From the NCBI GenBank assembly GCA_018432645.1, contig JAHDSP010000245.1, forward strand, positions 1 to 9,688: 9,688 bases of DNA, in the 5' to 3' direction. The DNA is from Bacteroidales bacterium (lineage in GTDB: Bacteria; Bacteroidota; Bacteroidia; Bacteroidales; DTU049). A program made the position numbers and the translations under genes. Shown here piece after piece: positions 1 to 5,056 of the stretch (position 1 is its first letter; the number at the start of each line of letters is the position of its first letter). The notes beneath the pieces are model-generated. The model had not been told where the DNA came from. It saw only the letters and a program-made list of their open reading frames with translations, and made no database searches.

Positions 1-4
1 ACAT

Positions 5-559
5 TTAAATTTCCTTGACATTATCTAAAATTTTATCCACTTGATTTGGAAATCTTCGTTTTAATGCATCTTTGACAAAAAACAATACAGGTATCCTTTG
101 TTTTTTTCCTAAATCAAAAGCAGCTGAGCATGTATGCCATCTATTCAAAGTTAAATGATAAAATCCTATTAATTTATACACTCTAATAGGATATAAATGA
201 CATGAGATTGGTTTATAAAACTCAATTAATCCCTCTGTAAATAATTTCTCGAAGATACAAATAGTGCAGTTATTTTCTACAATAGCGTATGCACACTCTC
301 CAGTATCTTTTAGTGGAGTAACTATGTCACTTTGGATGTCCAACTCGTAAACACCTGTTGCATCTATAGATTTTTTACCTCCAGCATCTAAAAAGTTATA
401 ATATTTTTCAATATTTTCTTCTAACCAGGTAACTTCTTCTTTTTCTATAGGTGCACCTGCTTCACCTTCTACACAACATATACCATGACATTTGTTTAAA
501 TCACAAGCAAAATATGATGTGAATAACTCATTATCAATGATTAAATTATCAATTATCAT
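5..559 (-). CDS. DUF3109 family Cys-rich protein
   Basis: This is a complete 184-residue protein matching the DUF3109 family, common in Bacteroidota and of unknown function. The family signature is visible from end to end: an N-terminal FACDLNKCHGICCVEGEAGA stretch (about residues 17-36), a TPL segment near 81, CTIC at 98-101, KPISCHLYPIR at 116-126, and a W-x-x-C at 141-144. Nine cysteines (19, 24, 28, 29, 89, 98, 101, 120, 144) sit in conserved clusters, so a bound metal or Fe-S centre is likely. The layout recalls the YkgJ-type putative zinc/iron-chelating domain, but that is inference. No signal peptide or membrane helix is seen, so it should be cytoplasmic. The ATG at 559 gives the usual family N-terminus. 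It lies 5 bp downstream of the phospholipase-like gene and is probably cotranscribed with it. Family call is firm; biochemical role is not known. Confidence 0.93.
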   Translation of the reverse strand: MIIDNLIIDNELFTSYFACDLNKCHGICCVEGEAGAPIEKEEVTWLEENIEKYYNFLDAGGKKSIDATGVYELDIQSDIVTPLKDTGECAYAIVENNCTICIFEKLFTEGLIEFYKPISCHLYPIRVYKLIGFYHLTLNRWHTCSAAFDLGKKQRIPVLFFVKDALKRRFPNQVDKILDNVKEI

Positions 560-564
560 ATAAA

Positions 565-1542
565 TTATTCAGGATTTGGTCGCCCTAGTGGTTTGCCATG
601 CTTCCATAAATAGTCTAGCTCTTCTTCTTCTTTTTTCTGATTAGCTAAAAAATCTTTATCATCTAATATATCTAGATTAGGTTGTCCTGCATTCACCCAT
701 GCAGTGTACCAAAAAGAGGCAACATCTAATACCGATTTTCTGAAATTTCTCTCTACCATATTTTGTAGCATAGTATTAAAATCATTAAGAAATTCTCTAG
801 AATACTGTTTAATAACTACATTATTTCTATCTTCTAAAGTATATATTTCTGAAGGAGTATATTGTTTTATAATATAGGAGAATACATTTAGAACTGTATC
901 GCTCTGCAAATATCCATTTAGAATCCAATTCCAAAATTCATCAGCTGGTTTAGAAATATATTTAGCTCTGCCAACAAACAAATTAAAATTATCATAAAGT
1001 ACCTCTACGCATCTACTTTCCCATAATGCATGAACGCCTTTTTCTGATGGATTTCTACCATCATAATACATATTACAATGTAGGGGTACATGGGCATCTG
1101 CTACATAATGTCCTATATTCGCACTCAAATATAATATTCTACCAGCATCACCTTCTTTGAAAGCATCTACAAGTTGATAATACATTTTAATGAGATGATA
1201 TGGCAATATACCATATTCATATAAAGTATCTTCTGTGTATTTATTTACAGCTTCTTTCCATGTTTTAGGAACCATATCAAAGGGATATTCACCATAATGA
1301 TTAATATCCATATAATGACGAGCAGCTTCTATAGGATTGACATGTGAACGTTTGTCTGGATCTACAGCATGCTGCGATATATAGTCGATATGTTTTTTAT
1401 AAAAACCTACCATCTCTGGTGGTAAACAATAAACTGCATGTTCATTAATCCTTGGATGGGCAAAAAATCCCCATCCAAAAAGATTTATTGATAATAAGCT
1501 CATCAATAAAATTATAATTACTTCTTTAAATAATTTTCCCAT
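565..1542 (-). CDS. Exported zinc-dependent phospholipase C / S1-P1 nuclease-like protein
   Basis: This 325-residue protein belongs to the zinc-dependent phospholipase C / S1-P1 nuclease fold, which uses a trinuclear zinc site to hydrolyse phosphodiesters. Residues 1-23 form a signal peptide (charged start, hydrophobic core, small residue at 23). Cleavage after Gly23 would leave Trp24 as the new N-terminus, the residue whose amino and carbonyl groups bind zinc in this superfamily. Other ligands can be placed: His29, Asp61, His76 (RHYMDI), the H-x3-D-x5-H string His145/Asp149/His155 (HYVADAHVPLH), and H-x3-E at His171/Glu175. The set looks complete, so the enzyme should be active in the periplasm or outside. 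The substrate cannot be told apart (phospholipid or nucleic acid) from sequence alone. The C-terminus is charged (KKEEEELD near 308-315) with no sorting domain. The gene has its own likely promoter (1562-1592) and is followed 5 bp later by the DUF3109 gene. Confidence 0.9.
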   Translation of the reverse strand: MGKLFKEVIIILLMSLLSINLFGWGFFAHPRINEHAVYCLPPEMVGFYKKHIDYISQHAVDPDKRSHVNPIEAARHYMDINHYGEYPFDMVPKTWKEAVNKYTEDTLYEYGILPYHLIKMYYQLVDAFKEGDAGRILYLSANIGHYVADAHVPLHCNMYYDGRNPSEKGVHALWESRCVEVLYDNFNLFVGRAKYISKPADEFWNWILNGYLQSDTVLNVFSYIIKQYTPSEIYTLEDRNNVVIKQYSREFLNDFNTMLQNMVERNFRKSVLDVASFWYTAWVNAGQPNLDILDDKDFLANQKKEEEELDYLWKHGKPLGRPNPE

Positions 1543-1561
1543 TTGTGATAATTATTTATTT

Positions 1562-1592
1562 CAAAATTACATAAAAAATTCTAAATAAACAA
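1562..1592 (-). promoter_or_regulatory. Candidate Bacteroides-type promoter for the phospholipase-like gene
   Basis: On the minus strand TAATTTTG (1569-1562) matches the Bacteroidota -7 consensus TAnnTTTG exactly. TTG (1592-1590) lies 20 nt upstream, as expected for the -33 element. The box ends 20 nt before the ATG at 1542, implying a very short 5' leader. It falls in the 62-bp gap after comB, so the phospholipase and DUF3109 genes may be transcribed separately from comB. Pattern match only; such boxes also arise by chance in AT-rich DNA. Confidence 0.42.
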
Positions 1593-1604
1593 CAAAATTT
1601 ATTT

Positions 1605-2327
1605 TTAAAATATATTAATGATTTTTTCACCATCATAATAAGGTACTACCTGAGCAATATTTAGCTGCAGGGAATAAGGTACTATATATGATAGATTAAG
1701 TTTATTATGCAATCTCTTGTAATGTGATGCCTTTTTGATATATGACTCTAAATTATTTTTAGCAAATTCCCATAAATCTAATGCAATATTTGTACTATCC
1801 TCTAAACAATAATATTCATTTAATAATAAATATTGGGCAAAAGCACCTGCACATAGAGTATCTTCAATATTTGGATAATCTTTCCATCCGCTAGATACTA
1901 TAACTATTGGTTTTTTATCTTTTATTAAATAATCAGATAATACTTTGATATTTAGAAAAGATCCCAAATAAACTGGAGCTAATGAATGAGCTTTTAAAAT
2001 AGTCTTAGTGCCATTAGTAGTGAAATAGGCTATAGATTTATTTTTAATTTTTTCTACTGTAAACTCATCGGCGCTATTTCCTAAATCTGCATGTGGCAAT
2101 TTAATACCATCCTTTTCAGCTGCTAATATATAACCTTTATTCTTATATTCATATGTCTCTGCTTCATTTTGTAATGGAATGATTTGCTTGGCACCATTCA
2201 TAAAAGCAGTACATATACTCGTAGTAGCTCTTAGCACATCTATCACCACAATATTATATGGAGCTTTAATAAAAATTTTATTATTTTCTAGAAATAATGG
2301 ACTTAATACTACCTCTACTGTTGACAT
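1605..2327 (-). CDS. comB: 2-phosphosulfolactate phosphatase (ComB family)
   Basis: The ComB family hydrolyses 2-phosphosulfolactate to sulfolactate and phosphate (Mg-dependent), a step first described in coenzyme M synthesis. Family signatures, numbered from the chosen start: VVIDVLRATTS at 27-37, AAEKDG at 69-74, TTNGTKT at 103-109, LGSFLN at 121-126, SSGWKD at 145-150, and EDTLCAGAFAQ at 155-165. I start at the ATG at 2327, giving 240 residues, close to the usual ComB length and beginning STVEVVLSP. The open frame continues 24 codons upstream to an ATG at 2399, but that extension is low-complexity, AT-driven and contains a perfect hairpin, so it is very likely non-coding. No comA, comC or other sulfonate gene is in the window, so the pathway served here is unclear. 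The protein is soluble and cytoplasmic. Family call is strong; substrate in this organism is inferred. Confidence 0.9.
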   Translation of the reverse strand: MSTVEVVLSPLFLENNKIFIKAPYNIVVIDVLRATTSICTAFMNGAKQIIPLQNEAETYEYKNKGYILAAEKDGIKLPHADLGNSADEFTVEKIKNKSIAYFTTNGTKTILKAHSLAPVYLGSFLNIKVLSDYLIKDKKPIVIVSSGWKDYPNIEDTLCAGAFAQYLLLNEYYCLEDSTNIALDLWEFAKNNLESYIKKASHYKRLHNKLNLSYIVPYSLQLNIAQVVPYYDGEKIINIF

Positions 2328-2355
2328 TTTTTTTGTAAAAATAATTATTAATTTC

Positions 2356-2375
2356 GAATATTTGTTGAAATATTC
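2356..2375. promoter_or_regulatory. Perfect 8-bp hairpin upstream of comB
   Basis: GAATATTT (2356-2363) and AAATATTC (2368-2375) are exact inverted complements separated by GTTG. The hairpin lies 28 bp upstream of the chosen comB start codon. It could be an operator or a leader hairpin, or it could be chance in AT-rich DNA. No factor can be named. Confidence 0.3.
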
Positions 2376-2399
2376 AAAAAAATAATCTAAAATACACAT

Positions 2400-2639
2400 T
2401 ACATTTTATAATAAAACAAATGGTTTAAATGCCGGTTTTTATGTTTAAATTAATTAATGATATTTACCATATTTTAAATATATAGAAAAATTGCTTTAGT
2501 ATTGATAAATTTATCAATAAATATTATTTTGTATAAATATGAAACAATATTTAATATTCTAATTTTTATAAAGAATTATTGAATAAATTAACATTTAATT
2601 ATATCATTAATTTATTTAAACATTTATATAATTTAATCT
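2400..2639. other. AT-rich non-coding spacer upstream of comB
   Basis: This stretch is almost entirely A and T, and I see no credible gene, RNA or GC-rich terminator. Apart from the palindrome at 2500-2519 it has no recognised element. It separates the comB promoter region from repeat copy A. No exact TAnnTTTG box is seen on the minus strand, so the comB promoter is not located. Confidence 0.6.
2500..2519. promoter_or_regulatory. Perfect 20-bp palindrome
   Basis: TATTGATAAATTTATCAATA is its own reverse complement over all 20 bases. It lies about 170 bp upstream of comB and 590 bp upstream of asnS. The half-site TTGAT...ATCAA resembles an FNR/CRP-type site, but the spacer is 6 rather than 4, so the identity of any binding protein is open. 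It may be a dimeric repressor operator or chance in very AT-rich sequence. Confidence 0.35.
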
Positions 2640-2800
2640 GGTTCGATAAAGTTTTAAGTGGGTAAAAATTAAAAAACGTAATTTTATAAAAATGAATTTT
2701 ATTTATGTTTGTACAGTTAAATATTAACCACAGAGTTCTCAAAGAAGGCACAAAGAACACAGAGGATGATAGTATTAAATTGTCTGAACTATGATTTTTA

Positions 2801-2824
2801 GGATTAAAGGATTTTGGGATTGAA
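2801..2824 (+). repeat. Three GGATTnnn octads
   Basis: GGATTAAA, GGATTTTG and GGATTGAA follow each other without a gap at exactly 8-bp period. They form a module of copy A that is missing from copy B. The period matches the octad array at 4827-4890, although the unit sequence is different. Confidence 0.65.
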
Positions 2825-2840
2825 TTTATTATTTGTGCTC

Positions 2841-2914
2841 ATTTGTGTGCATTTGTGGACTAATAAATATTTAACCCGCAATGTCTATAATTTCATCCAC
2901 AGATTTACACAAAT
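2841..2914. repeat. Inverted arms within copy A
   Basis: The 19-bp arm at 2841-2859 (ATTTGTGTGCATTTGTGGA) is the near reverse complement of 2896-2914 (TCCACAGATTTACACAAAT): 16 of 19 positions match, and two of the three mismatches are G-U pairs in RNA. The 36-bp loop is 2860-2895. As RNA or extruded DNA this would make a long hairpin. Confidence 0.7.
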
Positions 2915-3011
2915 TAACAATGATGATTTAGTTTTTTGAGTGCATTTTTGAACTAATTTACAACTAATATCTTGCTATACTAATCAACTCATTAACTACT
3001 TAACCTTGATT

Positions 3012-3038
3012 TTTTCTTTGTGTGGCTGACAAAGAAAA
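3012..3038. promoter_or_regulatory. 10-bp perfect hairpin upstream of asnS
   Basis: TTTTCTTTGT (3012-3021) pairs perfectly with ACAAAGAAAA (3029-3038) around the loop GTGGCTG. It sits about 70 bp before the asnS start, just beyond repeat copy A. No T tract follows on the plus strand, so a classical terminator is unlikely. It may be a leader hairpin or the outer end of the repeat element. No T-box features are seen. Confidence 0.45.
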
Positions 3039-3107
3039 GTAAATTAAAAATAAATTTATTATTCTTATGTTTTTAAAATTTACGAAATTTGCAAAAAATA
3101 TTATCTA

Positions 3108-4505
3108 ATGCAAAGAACAAAAATCAAGGAATTACTGAAAGCAAATCCTAATAACGTAATAGGGAATGATTATTTAGTTAAAGGTTGGGTACGTACAAGG
3201 CGTGAAAGCAAAAACATTAGTTTCATAGCTCTAAATGATGGCAGTACAATAAATCATTTACAAATTGTAGTAGATCATGATAAATTTAATGAAGATTTTT
3301 TAAAAAAAATAACTACAGGCAGTGCTATAGGTGTAAAAGGGCAATTAGTTGCATCACCAGCTCCTAAACAGCCCATCGAATTGCATGCTAATGAAATAGA
3401 GCTTTATGGCGAGGCACCAGCTGACGAATATCCTTTACAAAAAAAAGGTCATAGCTTAGAATTTCTTAGAGAAATAGCACATCTCAGACCACGCACTAAT
3501 ACTTTTGGTGCAATATTTAGAATTAGACACCATTTAGCTTATAGCATTCATAAATTTTTTAATGATAAAGGATTTTATTATTTTCATACTCCTATCATCA
3601 CTACTAGTGATTGCGAAGGAGGTGGTGAAATGTTTCGCATTACTACATTAGATTTATACAATTTACCTCTTATAGATAATGGCAAAATAGATTTTTCTGA
3701 AGATTTTTTTGGCAAAGAAACTGCTCTAACAGTTTCAGGACAATTAGAAGGTGAATTAGGGGCTTTGGCTTTAGGGGAAATTTATACTTTCGGGCCTACA
3801 TTTAGAGCAGAAAACAGCAATACTACTAGACATCTAGCAGAATTTTGGATGATAGAACCAGAGATGGCTTTTTATGATATTATAGATAATATGAACCTTG
3901 CAGAAGAATTCATAAAATATTTAATTAAATATTTATTTGAAAATTGCTATGACGATTTAGAATTCCTAAATAACATGTATGATAAAGAATTATTAGATAG
4001 ACTAAATCACGTTTTAGATACTCCTTTTGAGAGATTAACTTATACTGAGGCTATAGAAATACTGAAAAATTCAAATCAAAATTTTGAATTCCCAATTTAT
4101 TGGGGAGTAGATTTACAATCTGAACATGAAAGATATTTAGTAGAGAAATATTTTAAAAAACCTGTTATATTGACTGATTATCCAAAAGAAATAAAAGCAT
4201 TCTATATGAAGCTGAATGATGATGACAAAACGGTAAAAGCTATGGATGTACTTGTGCCTCGTGTTGGTGAAATAATTGGTGGCAGTCAAAGAGAGGACAA
4301 TTATGATAAATTATTAAAAAGAATTCAAGAAAATCATGTGCCTATGAAAGATGTATGGTGGTATTTAGAAACTAGAAAATTCGGTTCAGCACCGCACAGT
4401 GGCTTTGGCCTAGGTTTTGAACGTTTTATGCTTTTTGTTACTGGTATGGGAAATATCCGTGATGTTATTCCTTTTCCTCGAACACCAAAAAATATTGAAT
4501 TTTAA
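3108..4505 (+). CDS. asnS: Asparagine--tRNA ligase
   Basis: Class II aminoacyl-tRNA synthetase that charges tRNA-Asn with asparagine using ATP, in the cytoplasm. The 465-residue length is typical of bacterial AsnRS. An N-terminal OB-fold anticodon-binding domain occupies about residues 18-100 ([21 protein letters not shown]). The catalytic core follows, with RPRT at 127-130, [16 protein letters not shown] at 161-176, and the bacterial AsnRS segment [16 protein letters not shown] at 199-214. Class II motif 2 is [20 protein letters not shown] at 228-247 and motif 3 is [15 protein letters not shown] at 432-446, ending in PFPRTP. The [15 protein letters not shown] pattern separates it from AspRS and LysRS. 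The ATG at 3108 gives the normal N-terminus, with no clear Shine-Dalgarno site. It stands alone, flanked on both sides by directly oriented copies of the same intergenic repeat. The gene itself looks intact. Confidence 0.97.
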   Translation: MQRTKIKELLKANPNNVIGNDYLVKGWVRTRRESKNISFIALNDGSTINHLQIVVDHDKFNEDFLKKITTGSAIGVKGQLVASPAPKQPIELHANEIELYGEAPADEYPLQKKGHSLEFLREIAHLRPRTNTFGAIFRIRHHLAYSIHKFFNDKGFYYFHTPIITTSDCEGGGEMFRITTLDLYNLPLIDNGKIDFSEDFFGKETALTVSGQLEGELGALALGEIYTFGPTFRAENSNTTRHLAEFWMIEPEMAFYDIIDNMNLAEEFIKYLIKYLFENCYDDLEFLNNMYDKELLDRLNHVLDTPFERLTYTEAIEILKNSNQNFEFPIYWGVDLQSEHERYLVEKYFKKPVILTDYPKEIKAFYMKLNDDDKTVKAMDVLVPRVGEIIGGSQREDNYDKLLKRIQENHVPMKDVWWYLETRKFGSAPHSGFGLGFERFMLFVTGMGNIRDVIPFPRTPKNIEF

Positions 4506-4780
4506 TAAAAAAATAATAACAGTTTATAAGTTTTATGGTTCTATAAGGTTTTGAGTTGGTAAAGATTAAAAAAGCTAATTTTATTGAAATGAATTTTTTT
4601 CAACCACAGAGTTCTCAAAGAAGGCACAAAGGGCACAGAGAATGATAAAAAAGGAGTAAAAATAGCACTTTTTTTATCCACAAATTTACACAAATTAACA
4701 CTGATGATTTAGTTTTTTTAAGTGCATTTAAGAATTAATTTATAACTAATATCTTGCTAAACTCCTTATATTAACACTAA

Positions 4781-4808
4781 TCACTTACCACTCATCACTA
4801 ATCACCTA
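4781..4808 (+). repeat. Degenerate heptad array
   Basis: Four consecutive 7-bp units, TCACTTA, CCACTCA, TCACTAA and TCACCTA, follow the V block at 4733-4763. They run through two looser units (4809-4826) into the 8-bp array. Confidence 0.65.
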
Positions 4809-4826
4809 TTTACCTCGTCTCTCCCG

Positions 4827-4890
4827 TCACCATTTCTCCCAATCACCCAGTCTTCCCGTCTCCCAGTCACCTCTTCTCCCTGTCACCAAT
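4827..4890 (+). repeat. Octanucleotide tandem array (8 units)
   Basis: Eight units start exactly every 8 bp at 4827, 4835, 4843, 4851, 4859, 4867, 4875 and 4883, with pattern TC(A/T)CCCnn; examples are TCACCCAG, TCTTCCCG and TCTCCCAG. The dinucleotide TC is invariant and the rest is pyrimidine-rich. The array is strikingly C-rich against the AT-rich background. It is too short, and has no spacers, to be CRISPR. Confidence 0.8.
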
Positions 4891-4985
4891 CACTCTTATT
4901 TGTGTGCATTTGTGGACTAATTTTCAACTAATATTTTACTAAACTCTCTATCCCATCAGCTAATCAGTTCATCAGCTAATCACTA

Positions 4986-5034
4986 ATTACCTTTTACCTT
5001 TTACCCATCACCTTTTACCTATTACCTATTACCT
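4986..5034 (+). repeat. Heptanucleotide tandem array (7 units)
   Basis: Seven uninterrupted 7-bp units: ATTACCT, TTTACCT, TTTACCC, ATCACCT, TTTACCT, ATTACCT, ATTACCT. They are preceded in phase by ATCACTA, and before that by a 16-bp direct repeat (CATCAGCTAATC at 4954 and 4970). The array ends 22 bp from the ligase stop codon, so on the minus strand it reads as AGGTAAT-type repeats just 3' of that gene. Confidence 0.82.
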
Positions 5035-5056
5035 TATCCACCTCTTCTCTACCCTA

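Larger units (their letters stand above)
2640..3006 (+). repeat. Composite intergenic repeat, copy A (upstream of asnS)
   Basis: This is a modular non-coding element found again at 4537-5040 in the same orientation. Blocks in order: a head (2640-2700, 52 of 61 bases identical to 4537-4597, no gap); a CCACAGAG block (2726-2771, 43 of 46 identical to 4602-4647); a block with three GGATTnnn octads (2801-2824) that is absent from copy B; an ATTTGTG arm (2841-2859); a TCCACA arm plus the 31-bp V block (2895-2981, about 79 of 88 identical to 4676-4763); and a short degenerate array of AACT/TAAC heptads (2982-3006). No open reading frame of note lies inside. From memory, similar CCACAGAG and TTTGTG sequences are scattered between genes in many environmental genomes; I cannot verify that here. 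Confidence 0.85.
4677..4916. repeat. Inverted arms bracketing the octad array
   Basis: TCCACAAATTTACACAAAT (4677-4695) and ATTTGTGTGCATTTGTGGA (4898-4916) are inverted near-complements (17 of 19). They enclose a V block and the 7/8-bp arrays in a loop of about 200 bases. In copy A the same two arms occur in the opposite order with only 36 bases between. Confidence 0.65.
4537..5040 (+). repeat. Composite intergenic repeat, copy B (expanded, downstream of asnS)
   Basis: Copy B starts 31 bp after the asnS stop codon and runs almost to the end of the convergent O-antigen ligase gene. Blocks in order: head (4537-4597), CCACAGAG block (4602-4647), TCCACA arm plus V (4676-4763), a heptad then octad array (4781-4893), an ATTTGTG arm (4898-4916), a second V copy (4915-4945), and a final heptad array (4954-5034). 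Relative to copy A the ATTTGTG arm is on the other side of the TCCACA arm, the GGATT module is missing, and the arrays are much longer. I see no gene in this 551-bp gap. It would lie in the 3' untranslated regions of both asnS and the ligase gene. Confidence 0.85.

Noticed and set aside
2179..2385. Small plus-strand open frame antisense to comB
   Set aside because: It lies opposite the conserved comB coding sequence and its upstream region, with no recognisable protein features; a shadow frame.
2500..2519. FNR/CRP binding site
   Set aside because: The half-sites resemble TTGAT/ATCAA, but the spacer is 6 bp rather than the required 4.
3001..3107. T-box leader controlling asnS
   Set aside because: No T-box consensus, specifier loop or terminator/antiterminator pair is seen, and T-boxes are not expected in this lineage.
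4781..5034. CRISPR array
   Set aside because: Units are 7-8 bp, contiguous and degenerate, with no 25-40 bp repeats, no spacers and no cas genes.
4986..5034. Telomere-like repeat or chromosome end
   Set aside because: TTACCT-type heptads recall telomeric repeats, but the array is short, internal, and flanked on both sides by ordinary genes.
2640..5040. Insertion sequence or composite transposon carrying asnS
   Set aside because: There is no transposase, no terminal inverted repeats at the outer ends and no visible target-site duplication; asnS looks native.
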